The position numbers and the translations under genes are program-made. Of a stretch of 35,451 bases of DNA, positions 6,955-15,246 are shown piece by piece (position 1 is the stretch's first letter; each line of letters begins with the position of its first letter). The notes under the pieces were generated by a model. It worked only from the letters and a program-made list of their open reading frames with translations, had not been told where the DNA came from and searched no databases. Source of the stretch: an uncultured Collinsella sp. (GTDB lineage: Bacteria; Actinomycetota; Coriobacteriia; Coriobacteriales; Coriobacteriaceae); assembly GCA_958433005.1 (NCBI GenBank), contig CAUAWV010000023.1:1-35451 (forward strand). The letters are read 5' to 3'.

Positions 6955-7632
6955 CTACCTCCCGCGCAGGGCCTTGAGCTTGGCCAGGGCATCGGGGCTC
7001 AGGCGACTGCCCAGAGTCATCTTGATCTGCGGAGCTTCCTCTGCCTCGTGAACGTCGTTATCGATCTGTTTGATCTCGTCCACCAGCATGCGGCTCGAGA
7101 TGCGCGTGACGCCCTTGCCCATGACGACGGCCTGAATCGTACCGTCGCTCGATACCACGGAGCACGCGCGGCCTTCCTCGCGCGCCTCGATGCAGAGCTT
7201 CTGCACCACGGTATCGGCAGAGACGCCCGTCGGCGAAAACTCAATGCGCACGCCGCGGGCCGGTAGGTTGGGGCGCTCGCTGGAGATGTTGCCCGCGCCG
7301 TCGAACACGATCACGGCCTCGTAACGGCCCTGGGCAAACGCCGCGACATCGTTGATGAGCGCAGTACGAGCCATATCGTGGACGTCGCTGGAATACGGAT
7401 CGTCGGAATGGTCGTACACGAGCTTTTCGTAGCGCGGCGTGCAGTGAATCACGTTGTAGCCGTCGACCACCAGCAGCTCGGGCTTGTTGGAGTGCACCGT
7501 CGAGACCGGATCGGCGATAGCCTGTGCAAACGCATTGCCGCCCACGCCGTAGGTCGCGGCCGAGACAATCGGCTTGGCCGAGCCTTCGCCAAAGCGCTTG
7601 GCTTTGGACTTGGCACGGTTCTTTTTGGACAT
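6955..7632 (-). CDS. yacP: YacP-like NYN domain ribonuclease
   Basis: A 225-residue protein with the YacP/NYN pattern: VVDGYNVIH near residue 56, LINDVAAFAQ, VIVFDGAGN and then VVSSDGTIQ with conserved acidic residues. In Bacillus subtilis the homologue (YacP/Rae1) is a ribosome-associated endoribonuclease. The first 45 residues are a basic, serine- and alanine-rich extension. It starts 3 bases after the rlmB stop, the same partner as in Firmicutes (cysS ... rlmB-yacP), and is the last gene of the disA operon. No clear terminator is visible before the convergent gene 27 bases away. Confidence 0.9.
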   Translation of the reverse strand: MSKKNRAKSKAKRFGEGSAKPIVSAATYGVGGNAFAQAIADPVSTVHSNKPELLVVDGYNVIHCTPRYEKLVYDHSDDPYSSDVHDMARTALINDVAAFAQGRYEAVIVFDGAGNISSERPNLPARGVRIEFSPTGVSADTVVQKLCIEAREEGRACSVVSSDGTIQAVVMGKGVTRISSRMLVDEIKQIDNDVHEAEEAPQIKMTLGSRLSPDALAKLKALRGR

Positions 7633-7635
7633 GCG

Positions 7636-8550
7636 CTACTCCTCCCCCATGAGCTCGCCGGCGTTGCGGCGCAGCCACTCAAAGCACAGCGCCGTGGTCG
7701 CCTGGGCAACATTGAGGCTCTCGGTCATGCCGCGCTGGGGAAGCTTGGTCAAAAAGTCGCATTTCTCGAGCACCAGGCGCGAGATGCCGTCGCCCTCGGA
7801 CCCCATGACGAGCGCCACGCGACCCTCGAAGGGAGCATCCCAGCAACTGCCCTCAGCATGCTCGGAGGCACCGCCCACCCAAAAGCCAGCGGCCTTGAGG
7901 TCATCGAGTGCACGGGCGATATTGGGAACCTGCGCGATAGGCAGATGCATGACGGCGCCGGCTGAGGTCTTGTAGCTGCCCACGGTCACGCCGGCGGCAC
8001 GCTTGTTGGCGATGACGACACCCGCGGCGCCCACGACCTCGGCGGAGCGCACGATGGCGCCAAAGTTACCGTCGTCAGTCACATGGTCGAGCACGATGAC
8101 GAGCGCCGGACCGTCACCCGCGCGGTCGAGGATATCAGCGACATCGGCATAGGGGAAGTTTCCAACCTCGAGCGCAATGCCCTGGTGAGCGCCATGGCTC
8201 GACAGTGCATCAAGCTGCGCGCGCGGCACATACTTAATGCGGACGCCCGCGGCGTTGAGGTCGTCGACCAGACGAGACAGGGCGGCATCGCGCTCCCCGC
8301 CCTCGGCGATGAGCGCGCACTTGACGGGAAAACCAGTGCGCAGCGCCTCGGCGGCAGCACGACGACCTTCGATAAACTCGCCCTTGGGAGCCTGGACAGC
8401 GTCGCGGTTGCGATCGCGCTGCGGACGTGCGGCCTGGGTGCGATCGCGCTGGCCCTTGGGAGCGGCAGCGCGATCATTGCGGCGAATCGGACGCGAGCCA
8501 GAAGCAGCCTGCTTGCCGCCACGAGACGCACGCTTGCGATTGTCGGCCAT
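7636..8550 (-). CDS. rlmB: 23S rRNA (guanosine-2'-O) methyltransferase, TrmH/SpoU family
   Basis: A 304-residue protein. The first 60 residues are a basic, low-complexity tail (many R, K, Q). Then come a SpoU substrate-binding domain (IEGRRAAAEALRTG) and a C-terminal SPOUT knot with VLDHVTDDGNFGAIVRSAE, VMGSEGDGISRL and LPQRGMTESLNVAQA, which form the S-adenosylmethionine site. It methylates the ribose of a 23S rRNA guanosine (RlmB type). The ATG has AGGAGG upstream. Its place between cysS and yacP supports the assignment. The long basic tail is typical of actinobacterial members. Confidence 0.93.
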   Translation of the reverse strand: MADNRKRASRGGKQAASGSRPIRRNDRAAAPKGQRDRTQAARPQRDRNRDAVQAPKGEFIEGRRAAAEALRTGFPVKCALIAEGGERDAALSRLVDDLNAAGVRIKYVPRAQLDALSSHGAHQGIALEVGNFPYADVADILDRAGDGPALVIVLDHVTDDGNFGAIVRSAEVVGAAGVVIANKRAAGVTVGSYKTSAGAVMHLPIAQVPNIARALDDLKAAGFWVGGASEHAEGSCWDAPFEGRVALVMGSEGDGISRLVLEKCDFLTKLPQRGMTESLNVAQATTALCFEWLRRNAGELMGEE

Positions 8551-8693
8551 ATAGCGACCTCCTTAAATAGATAACGAACAAGAATCGACCGTCCGAGCCA
8601 CGGCACCTTGCCTTTCAATCGTCGGGCATGACCACCAGGTCTATGCCCTCCTCTTTCAAGGCAATCTGCCGCACCTCGAACGGTCGACAAATA

Positions 8694-10160
8694 CTAGAGA
8701 GTCTTAATACGAGTGCCCGCAGCAGTATCCTCAATGGTGAGGCCCAGGTCCTTGAGCTGGTCACGGATGGCATCGGCCAGATCCCAGTTCTTGGCGGAGC
8801 GGGCCTCGGCGCGAGCCTCGAGAATCTTGGCAGCAGCCTCGTCCACATCGTCACCCGTGTAGGCAACCAGACCGGCGGCAACGCCCAGCAGTCCCAGCGG
8901 CAGCTCGACCTTGGGCTCGGGAAGCTCGACGCCAAACGTATCGAGCAGCTCGGTCAGCGTATCGGCGGCAGCCAAGACTGCGGCCTTGTCGGCAGCATCG
9001 CCCGCCTGCTCCAGATACTGATTGCACTCGGTGACAAAGCCAAAGACGGCACCCATGGCACCGGCGGTGTTAAAGTCGTCGTCCATGCACTCCTTAAAGG
9101 CGGCGCGAGTCTCGGCGGCCTTGGCGACAAATGCCTCGGCGGCAGCCTTATCGGCGTCGGCCGTCGCGTGGCTTGCAGCCCAGCGCAGGTTCTCGACCGT
9201 ACCGGCGATACGCGTGAGCGAGTTCTCGGCACCCTCCAGGCGCTCCCAAGAAAAGTCAAGCGGCGAGCGATAGCTCGTCTGCAGCATCAGCAGGCGCAGA
9301 GCCGCAGCAGAGTGCTGCTCGAGCACCTCGGCCAGCGTAAAGAAGTTACCGAGCGACTTGGACATCTTCTCGCCGTCTACCAGCAGCATGCCCGTGTGCA
9401 TCCAGGTGTTGGAGAAGCCCTGGTGCCAGGCGCAGGTGGCCTGGGCGCACTCGTTCTCGTGATGCGGGAAGGCAAGGTCGGAGCCACCGCCGTGGATGTC
9501 GATCGGGGTGCCCAGGTAGCGGTGCACCATGGCGGCGCACTCGGTGTGCCAGCCGGGACGGCCCTCGCCCCAGGGGCTCGGCCAGCTGGGCTCGCCGGGC
9601 TTGGCGGCCTTCCACAGGGCAAAGTCGAGCGGGTCGTTCTTGTCCTCGTTCTCCTCGATGCGCGCACCTACCATAAGGTCGTCGATGTTGCGGCCCGAGA
9701 CCTGACCATAGTTGGGATCGCTGCGCACGGCAAAGTACACATCGCCGTTATCGGCTGCGTAAGCGTGGCCCTGCTCGATAAGCGTCTTGATCATGGCGAT
9801 CATGGGGCCGATCTCCTTGGTGGCGCGGGGGCGCACATCGGGATCGAGCACATTGGCGGCGCGCATGACGCCGATGAACTTGTCGGAGAACTCCGTCGCG
9901 ACCTCGGCAGCCGTACGGCCTTGCTCGTTGGCGCGCTTGATGATCTTGTCATCGACATCGGTGAGGTTCTGGGCGAACGTGACCTCGTAGCCGCTCGCGA
10001 TGAACCAGCGACGAATCACGTCAAAGCTGATGAACGTGCGAGCATTGCCGATGTGGATGTTGTCGTAGACCGTGGGGCCGCACACGTACATGCGGACCTT
10101 GCCGGACTCGATGGGCTGGAACTCTTCCTTTTTATGGGTAGCGCTGTTGTAGATACGCAT
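8694..10160 (-). CDS. cysS: Cysteinyl-tRNA synthetase
   Basis: A 488-residue class I aminoacyl-tRNA synthetase, normal length. Signatures are YVCGPTVYDNIHIGNART (the HIGH motif as HIGN plus a zinc-binding Cys), WHTECAAM and HHENECAQ (further zinc ligands), and KMSKSLGN. It charges tRNA-Cys in the cytoplasm. AAGGAG lies before the ATG. It starts 3 bases after the ispF stop, so the two are translated from the same message. About 140 bases separate it from rlmB. Confidence 0.98.
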   Translation of the reverse strand: MRIYNSATHKKEEFQPIESGKVRMYVCGPTVYDNIHIGNARTFISFDVIRRWFIASGYEVTFAQNLTDVDDKIIKRANEQGRTAAEVATEFSDKFIGVMRAANVLDPDVRPRATKEIGPMIAMIKTLIEQGHAYAADNGDVYFAVRSDPNYGQVSGRNIDDLMVGARIEENEDKNDPLDFALWKAAKPGEPSWPSPWGEGRPGWHTECAAMVHRYLGTPIDIHGGGSDLAFPHHENECAQATCAWHQGFSNTWMHTGMLLVDGEKMSKSLGNFFTLAEVLEQHSAAALRLLMLQTSYRSPLDFSWERLEGAENSLTRIAGTVENLRWAASHATADADKAAAEAFVAKAAETRAAFKECMDDDFNTAGAMGAVFGFVTECNQYLEQAGDAADKAAVLAAADTLTELLDTFGVELPEPKVELPLGLLGVAAGLVAYTGDDVDEAAAKILEARAEARSAKNWDLADAIRDQLKDLGLTIEDTAAGTRIKTL

Positions 10161-10163
10161 TCG

Positions 10164-10658
10164 TTACTCCTTAACGGTTTTCTGTAGCAGGCAGACGGCC
10201 CAGGCGCCGATTCCCTCGCCCTGGCCTTCCCAACCGAGCTTTTCGGTCGTAGTGGCGGCGACGCCCACGTTTTCGACGTCAACGCCCAGGGCATGGGCAA
10301 GGTTGGCGCGCATGGCATCGCGGTGCGGGGTGATCTTAGGTTGCTGACAGGCAATGGTGCAATCGGCATCGACAAACTCAAAGCCCAGCTCGCGCGCATA
10401 GTCCATCACGCGAGCGAGCAGCACCATCGAATCGGCACCCTCGTAGGCGGGATCGGTGTCGGGGAATAGCTTACCGATGTCTCCCCCGCGGCAGGCGCCC
10501 AAAATGGCGTCGGCCAAGGCGTGCGCGAGCACATCGGCATCAGAGTGGCCCAGCAGACCGCGCTCGTAGGGAATGTCGACACCGCCGATGACACATCGAC
10601 GCCCCTCCACCAGGCGGTGAACGTCGTAGCCGTGTCCAATGCGCAGGTTACTGAACAT
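10164..10658 (-). CDS. ispF: 2-C-methyl-D-erythritol 2,4-cyclodiphosphate synthase
   Basis: A 164-residue protein of normal length. RIGHGYDVHRL and LLGHSDADVLAHA contain the Asp/His zinc ligands; GDIGKLFPDTD and ATTTEKLGWEGQGEGI complete the active site. It forms the cyclic diphosphate of the MEP isoprenoid pathway from the product of IspE. The start overlaps the end of ispD by 11 bases, so translation is coupled. ispE lies separately at 25680-26576. Confidence 0.98.
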   Translation of the reverse strand: MFSNLRIGHGYDVHRLVEGRRCVIGGVDIPYERGLLGHSDADVLAHALADAILGACRGGDIGKLFPDTDPAYEGADSMVLLARVMDYARELGFEFVDADCTIACQQPKITPHRDAMRANLAHALGVDVENVGVAATTTEKLGWEGQGEGIGAWAVCLLQKTVKE

Positions 10659-11376
10659 GGGGAAGGTCCTCTCCCTCGGCCATGCGGCCGAGCAGAATCG
10701 CGGTTACGGGACGCAGGTCCTCGGGCACCGTCACCTTAAGGTTGTCGCGCGGGCTCTGAACGCAGCGGACGCGCCCACCCATGCGCTCGACCAGCGAAGA
10801 ATCGTCGGTGCCGATAAAGCCCTCGGCGATAGCAGCGGCGTGAGCGCGCTTCATGGCGTCGACGCTAAAGATCTGCGGCGTCTGTGCAGCCCAATAGAGT
10901 TCGCGCGGCGGCGTCTCAACGATGTTATCGCCGTCGACGATCTTGAGCGTGTCGATCGCGGGCTGGCCGCACACGACACCGTCGAGGGCGCGGTCGCTCA
11001 CGAGCACGTCGATAGCGTGATCGATCGCCTCGGTCGTAATGAGCGGACGGGCGCCGTCGTGAATGGCGACATATTCGAAACCCGCCGGAACCGCATGCAC
11101 GCCGGCACGGGTGGAATCCTGGCGGGTATCGCCGGCATCGGCAAAGCTGATAGGCGTGTCATAGTCAAACGGATCGATGGCCAGGCGGCACATCTCGGCA
11201 CGACGCTCGGCAGGGCAAACCACGACGATGTGTCCGACCTTATCGCTACGGTCAAATGCGCGGATGGACCAGCTCATAAGCGGACGACCCGCTACATTGA
11301 CGAGCTGCTTGCCACCGGGGTTACCAAAGCGCTGGCCGCTGCCACCGGCAACGACTACGGCGCATACGGGCGCCAT
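10648..11376 (-). CDS. ispD: 2-C-methyl-D-erythritol 4-phosphate cytidylyltransferase
   Basis: A 242-residue nucleotidyltransferase. The N-terminal VVVAGGSGQRFGNPGGKQ is the CTP-binding loop; IHDGARPL and WAAQTPQIF are further family blocks. It joins CTP and MEP in the MEP pathway. The start ATG shares one base with the disA stop (TAATG), and the end overlaps ispF, giving a tightly coupled disA-ispD-ispF series. The family often has PMW-GKP variants; here NPGGKQ is intact. Confidence 0.97.
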   Translation of the reverse strand: MAPVCAVVVAGGSGQRFGNPGGKQLVNVAGRPLMSWSIRAFDRSDKVGHIVVVCPAERRAEMCRLAIDPFDYDTPISFADAGDTRQDSTRAGVHAVPAGFEYVAIHDGARPLITTEAIDHAIDVLVSDRALDGVVCGQPAIDTLKIVDGDNIVETPPRELYWAAQTPQIFSVDAMKRAHAAAIAEGFIGTDDSSLVERMGGRVRCVQSPRDNLKVTVPEDLRPVTAILLGRMAEGEDLPHVQ

Positions 11377-12443
11377 TATGCGTTCCCCTGTTTGGTGCCC
11401 TTCATGCGGTACAGGGAGTCCGCAAGAATGGCAGGGTTGTTAACGCCAAAGTCGCCCAGGCGCTCCGGATCCTCGCTGATGTCGTCCATGAGCTCCTGCA
11501 GCGAGCCGTACTCGTCGACAATCTTCTCGGCCACGCCGTCACGCACGACGGACACGCGGGAAAGTGTACGCAGGCCCAGCGGCGTCATGACGGAGTCCTC
11601 GTCCAGGTCGTCGTAACCCAGAACCGCCGCCACGTGCTGCGGGTCGGACAGATCTTTAGGCGTCATACGGGCGAGCTCGGCGCGAATCTTCTCGGCGTTT
11701 GCCTCGGAGGAATCGCTCGCGTAGTCGCGAATCATCAGGTCGTACTCGGTATCCATGCTGGAGCCGGCGAGCTGCTCGAGCTGCATCTGCACGAGCTTGC
11801 CCTGGTTGCCCAGCTTGACGATGCAATCCTTAAGCTCGGTCTTTGCCTGCTGCATGATCTCGAAGCTCGAGAAAATACCGGTAATGTCGGCGAGCGTAAC
11901 GTAGTCATCGAGCTCGAGGGCCGTCAGGCGCAGCAAGGAGCGATCGAGCGACTGACGGGTGGTCTGGAGCGTGGCGACGAGCTGGTTGACCGAGCTCATG
12001 ATGGTGGTGACGGGCTGGATCTCGTAGCTCTTGCCGTGAACGTACACATTGACGACGGCACGACGGGCCGAAACCGAGATCACGATGGCATCGGTGAGCA
12101 CCGACATGCGAGCGGCGGTGCGGTGACGCATGCCCGTCTCGCTCGTGGCGAGTGAGGGATCGGGATTGAGATGGAAGTTGGCGCGCAGGATCTGGGTGAG
12201 GTCGCCGTCGATAACGATGGCGCCGTCCATCTTGGAGAGCTCGAACAGGCGGTTCGAGGTGAACGAAATGTTGAGCGGGAAGCCGTCGTTACCGGCAGCG
12301 AGCACGTTTTCGGTGTCGCCGACGCAGATAAGGGCGCCCAGGTGACCGGCGATGATCATGTCGAGGGCGGTGCGGATCGGCTGACCAGGTGCCGTCAGGC
12401 GGATGGCCTGTTCCATACGCTTTTGCAGCTCGTTCTTATCCAA
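11376..12443 (-). CDS. disA: DisA, DNA integrity scanning diadenylate cyclase
   Basis: A 355-residue protein matching DisA in length and domain order. The DAC domain has MDGAIVIDG (DGA motif, near residue 73) and GMRHRTAARMS (RHR motif, near residue 105). A helical middle region follows (about 150-290), then a helix-hairpin-helix DNA-binding end (GLRTLSRVSVV, DEYGSLQELMD, LGDFGVNNPAILADSL). It makes cyclic di-AMP and reports DNA branch damage. It is the first gene of the operon with ispD, ispF, cysS, rlmB and yacP. The 225 bases upstream, shared with mntP on the other strand, must contain its promoter. Confidence 0.97.
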   Translation of the reverse strand: MDKNELQKRMEQAIRLTAPGQPIRTALDMIIAGHLGALICVGDTENVLAAGNDGFPLNISFTSNRLFELSKMDGAIVIDGDLTQILRANFHLNPDPSLATSETGMRHRTAARMSVLTDAIVISVSARRAVVNVYVHGKSYEIQPVTTIMSSVNQLVATLQTTRQSLDRSLLRLTALELDDYVTLADITGIFSSFEIMQQAKTELKDCIVKLGNQGKLVQMQLEQLAGSSMDTEYDLMIRDYASDSSEANAEKIRAELARMTPKDLSDPQHVAAVLGYDDLDEDSVMTPLGLRTLSRVSVVRDGVAEKIVDEYGSLQELMDDISEDPERLGDFGVNNPAILADSLYRMKGTKQGNA

Positions 12444-12619
12444 GGCATCGCTCCCATCGTATACGCTCCATAAACGCTAAATAGTTTCTCACGGTTTGTC
12501 CTCGCGACGCTTGCGAAATCCGATGCTTACAGAATGAGCGAACACCGCTAAGATAGCTAATTTGGGACGGGCTCTTTTGACTACCCACTCAACCATGTGC
12601 CAAGGTTAGTCTTTATGTT

Positions 12620-12663
12620 GCTCCCCCAAGAGGTACACGCGGGCCCGCCCGCAGAGAGGGAGC
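12620..12663 (+). promoter_or_regulatory. Leader hairpin over the mntP ribosome site
   Basis: GCTCCC (12620-12625) pairs with GGGAGC (12658-12663), which contains the likely ribosome-binding site, and GCGGGC (12639-12644) pairs with GCCCGC (12647-12652) inside. The structure could hide the ribosome site and control mntP translation. I do not see the conserved core of the yybP-ykoY manganese riboswitch. Confidence 0.35.
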
Positions 12664-12669
12664 CAGACT

Positions 12670-13254
12670 ATGGGACTCGCAGAGCTCGTGCTGCTCGCCG
12701 TTGGCCTTTCGATGGACGCCTTTGCCGTATCCATCTGCAAGGGCCTTGGCATGAAGAAGATCAACCTTAAGGTCGCCGTAGTGCTCGGCCTGTTCTTTGG
12801 CGGCTTCCAGGCCGGCATGCCCGTGATCGGATGGGCGCTTGGCAGCCAGTTTATGGGCATCATCGGCCCCATCGACCACTGGATCGCCTTTATCCTGCTC
12901 GCCTTCATTGGCGGCAAAATGCTGTGGGAGGCCTTTACCGAGGACGAGGACGAGGATGAGGGCGACGGCAAGGATGCCGAAAAGATTGACCTGGGCGAGT
13001 ACCTGATCATCGCCATCGCCACCTCAATCGACGCCCTGGCCGTGGGCATCTCGTTCGCCGCGCTTTCGGTCGACATCGTTCCCGCCGTATCGCTTATCGG
13101 CGTCACAACGTTTATCTTCTCCGTCGCCGGCGTAGCGATCGGCCACACCTTTGGCGCGCGCTACGAAAAACCTGCCACCATCGTGGGCGGCATCGTGCTC
13201 ATCCTCATCGGACTTAAGATCTTGCTTGAGCATCTGGGGATTTTGGCGCTGTAA
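12670..13254 (+). CDS. mntP: MntP-family manganese efflux pump
   Basis: A 194-residue membrane protein with six predicted hydrophobic segments in two related halves. Each half carries the family's Asp motif: GLSMDAFAVSICKGLG near residue 13 and ATSIDALAVGISFA near residue 120. An acidic cytoplasmic loop (EDEDEDEGDGKDAE) joins the halves. MntP exports Mn2+ and protects against manganese overload. The ATG at 12670 sits 6 bases after GGGAG. The gene is alone on the plus strand, divergent from disA, and ends at a terminator. Confidence 0.95.
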   Translation: MGLAELVLLAVGLSMDAFAVSICKGLGMKKINLKVAVVLGLFFGGFQAGMPVIGWALGSQFMGIIGPIDHWIAFILLAFIGGKMLWEAFTEDEDEDEGDGKDAEKIDLGEYLIIAIATSIDALAVGISFAALSVDIVPAVSLIGVTTFIFSVAGVAIGHTFGARYEKPATIVGGIVLILIGLKILLEHLGILAL

Positions 13255-13290
13255 CGCCAAACACAATCGCTCAAAACTCAACGCCAGTAC

Positions 13291-13324
13291 AAGGCCTCAT
13301 GCAAAACTTTGCATGAGGCCTTTT
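13291..13324 (+). terminator. Terminator of mntP
   Basis: A 13-bp perfect stem (13291-13303 with 13310-13322) and a 6-base loop, followed by TTTTCG. It lies 36 bases after the mntP stop and touches the hipB operator. Confidence 0.8.
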
Positions 13325-13369
13325 CGTGCAGACTTTTGCATGTCATACTGATATGCAAAAGTCTGCACG
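13325..13369 (+). promoter_or_regulatory. hipBA operator: 17-bp perfect inverted repeat
   Basis: CGTGCAGACTTTTGCAT (13325-13341) and its exact reverse complement (13353-13369) flank 11 bases, and end 13 bases before the hipB GTG. This is the form expected for a HipB dimer operator, and the promoter very probably overlaps it. The ribosome site TAGGAGA follows at 13371. Confidence 0.75.
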
Positions 13370-13382
13370 TTAGGAGATCGCC

Positions 13383-13814
13383 GTGAATACCCTTCCCATC
13401 ACCACACCGCGCCAAGCTGGCATCTACGTGCGCCAGGCACGCGAGGCTCAGGGTCTCACCCGTGCCGCCCTCGCCAAAACGGCCAGTGTTTCCGAGCGCC
13501 TGCTCGCATCGCTCGAGCTAGGAGACGCCACCGGCATTCGACTCGACAAGTTGCTGTCCGTCTTTAACGCACTCGGCATAGGTCTCTTTGCGCAAAGCGA
13601 TAACGACTCCATCGCATCGCCCTCCGAACATCCGACGACGAAAGCGGACCTCCCTATCGCGAACTCGAATGCCCTGCCAAAGCCAAGCGTAGGCAGACGA
13701 CCCGCTCGACAGGGAACGCCATCTTCCTATGGTGCCTTGCTGGCCCAAATCGCAGCCGAGCAAGGCCTTTCCGACACTTCAGACCTCTCCTTTGGCTGTA
13801 AGGTTGTGAAATAA
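13383..13814 (+). CDS. hipB: HipB-like antitoxin, XRE-family HTH
   Basis: A 143-residue protein with an N-terminal XRE helix-turn-helix (RQAREAQGLTRAALAKTASV, SERLLASLELGD, LDKLLSVFNALGI; residues about 13-65). A variable tail of about 75 residues, longer than in E. coli HipB, follows. It would repress its own promoter at 13325-13369 and neutralise the HipA kinase. The first codon is GTG with GGAG 7 bases upstream. The stop codon falls directly before the hipA ATG, so the pair is one coupled unit. Confidence 0.88.
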   Translation: MNTLPITTPRQAGIYVRQAREAQGLTRAALAKTASVSERLLASLELGDATGIRLDKLLSVFNALGIGLFAQSDNDSIASPSEHPTTKADLPIANSNALPKPSVGRRPARQGTPSSYGALLAQIAAEQGLSDTSDLSFGCKVVK

Positions 13815-15119
13815 ATGGCAGAGATGGAGCTTGCGACCCTCATTTGTGGCGAAATCGCAGGCACTCTCCGGCAAGACGAGCATGGACTCTGCAGCTTTGT
13901 ATACGCCCCAACCTATCGCGGAGCACCACTATCGCTTACAATGCCGCTTTCCAATCGCACGTATGGCCATAACATCGTCCGCCCGTTCCTATTTGGCCTT
14001 TTGCCCGACAGCCAAGAGCAGCGCCGCGCTATTGCCGCCGAGCATGACGTTGCATCCAACAACCCCGTCGCCCTCTTGTGCCATATCGGTCTTGACTGCG
14101 CAGGGGCCGTTCAGTTTTGTCGAACCGATCAATTAGGCGCCGCCCGCGGCAGGGTCTCGACATACCGCCCGCTTACCAATTCTCAAATCGCTCACAAGCT
14201 CAAAGCAATTCGCGATGACGAAAGAGAGACATGGATGGGCTCCAACGAAAGCTGGTCCCTGGGCGGCAACCAAGGCAAATTTGCACTAGCTTGGCATGAT
14301 GGCCAATGGTGCGAATGTCTAGGGTCATCCCCCACTACCCATATCTTCAAAAATGGTGTCGTTGGGTTCAAACATCAGGCCTTAAACGAATTCGTCTGCA
14401 TGAAAACGGCTCGGCGTGTTGGCATTCCAACTGCCAACGTCTCCTATTGCACATTTGAAGACGAAGCCGCGCTCGTCGTTGAACGGTACGACAGAATGGT
14501 CAATAGCAGCGGAAATATCGAAAGGCTGCATCAGGAGGACTTTTGCCAGGCGCTCGGTGTATTGCCAAGCCAGAAATACACCGCCGACGGAGGACCAACC
14601 ACGCGAGACATCCAAGAACGACTGATTAACACAGTCCCCCACCACATGAATCTTGTGCTTTTTACCTATATGTTGTTCTATAACGCCATTATCGGAGCGC
14701 CTGACGCACACGCTAAAAACTACTCGCTCATCCTAGGCAAAGGCACAAACGCAGCGCTCGCACCCATGTACGATGTCGCATCGGGCTTGGCGTACGAGCG
14801 TATGCGCCGCCGGGCGCGCCTTGCCATGAGCGTTGGCGGCGAAAATCGAGTGGGGCGCATCGGTCCAGGCGCTATCCGCCGATACCACGGTATGGGCGAC
14901 CCCGCGCTGGAGGCGGCGCTCACCGATGCCGGGCTATCCGAGAAGTTTTGCTTTGCGACCATGATGGACCTCGCCTACGAGGTGCCCATTTGCATGGAAG
15001 AGATCATGGACGAATACGCCGACCTGCCCGGCATGGCGGACCTGCGCGAGCACATGCTCGGCCCCGTCCGCGAAAACTGCCAGCGCACCCTCGACCTCAT
15101 CAAGGCGGATATGGGCTAG
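13815..15119 (+). CDS. hipA: HipA-like serine/threonine kinase toxin
   Basis: A 434-residue protein, full length for HipA. Residues 1-110 are the N-terminal subdomain. SWSLGGNQGKFAL (146-158) is the glycine-rich loop with the serine that is autophosphorylated in E. coli. HIFK (K179) is the likely ATP-binding lysine, GAPDAHAKNYS (294-304) contains catalytic D297 and N302, and APMYDVASG carries metal-binding D320. E. coli HipA phosphorylates glutamyl-tRNA synthetase and causes growth arrest; the target here is unknown. The gene follows hipB with no gap and has slightly lower GC than its neighbours, in keeping with an acquired toxin-antitoxin module. All key residues are intact, so it is probably active. 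Confidence 0.92.
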   Translation: MAEMELATLICGEIAGTLRQDEHGLCSFVYAPTYRGAPLSLTMPLSNRTYGHNIVRPFLFGLLPDSQEQRRAIAAEHDVASNNPVALLCHIGLDCAGAVQFCRTDQLGAARGRVSTYRPLTNSQIAHKLKAIRDDERETWMGSNESWSLGGNQGKFALAWHDGQWCECLGSSPTTHIFKNGVVGFKHQALNEFVCMKTARRVGIPTANVSYCTFEDEAALVVERYDRMVNSSGNIERLHQEDFCQALGVLPSQKYTADGGPTTRDIQERLINTVPHHMNLVLFTYMLFYNAIIGAPDAHAKNYSLILGKGTNAALAPMYDVASGLAYERMRRRARLAMSVGGENRVGRIGPGAIRRYHGMGDPALEAALTDAGLSEKFCFATMMDLAYEVPICMEEIMDEYADLPGMADLREHMLGPVRENCQRTLDLIKADMG

Positions 15120-15141
15120 GCGCCAATCAATCCACATTTCT

Positions 15142-15190
15142 TAAAAGAAGAGGGGGGGGCACCCGTCGCAAAAGTTCGGATGCCCCCTCT
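15142..15190 (-). terminator. Terminator between hipA and pepD
   Basis: A GC-rich stem (about 15150-15164 with 15178-15190). The T-rich tail TTCTTTTAAG is on the minus strand, so it mainly serves pepD, 57 bases after its stop. It may also slow plus-strand transcription from hipA. Confidence 0.65.
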
Positions 15191-15246
15191 CGTAATGTCA
15201 TTTGCAATCCGCTAGCACGTGGCTCGAACTGCTGCTAGCGCGACCT

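Noticed and set aside
12444..12669. yybP-ykoY manganese riboswitch before mntP
   Set aside because: I could not find the conserved core loops, only a simple hairpin.
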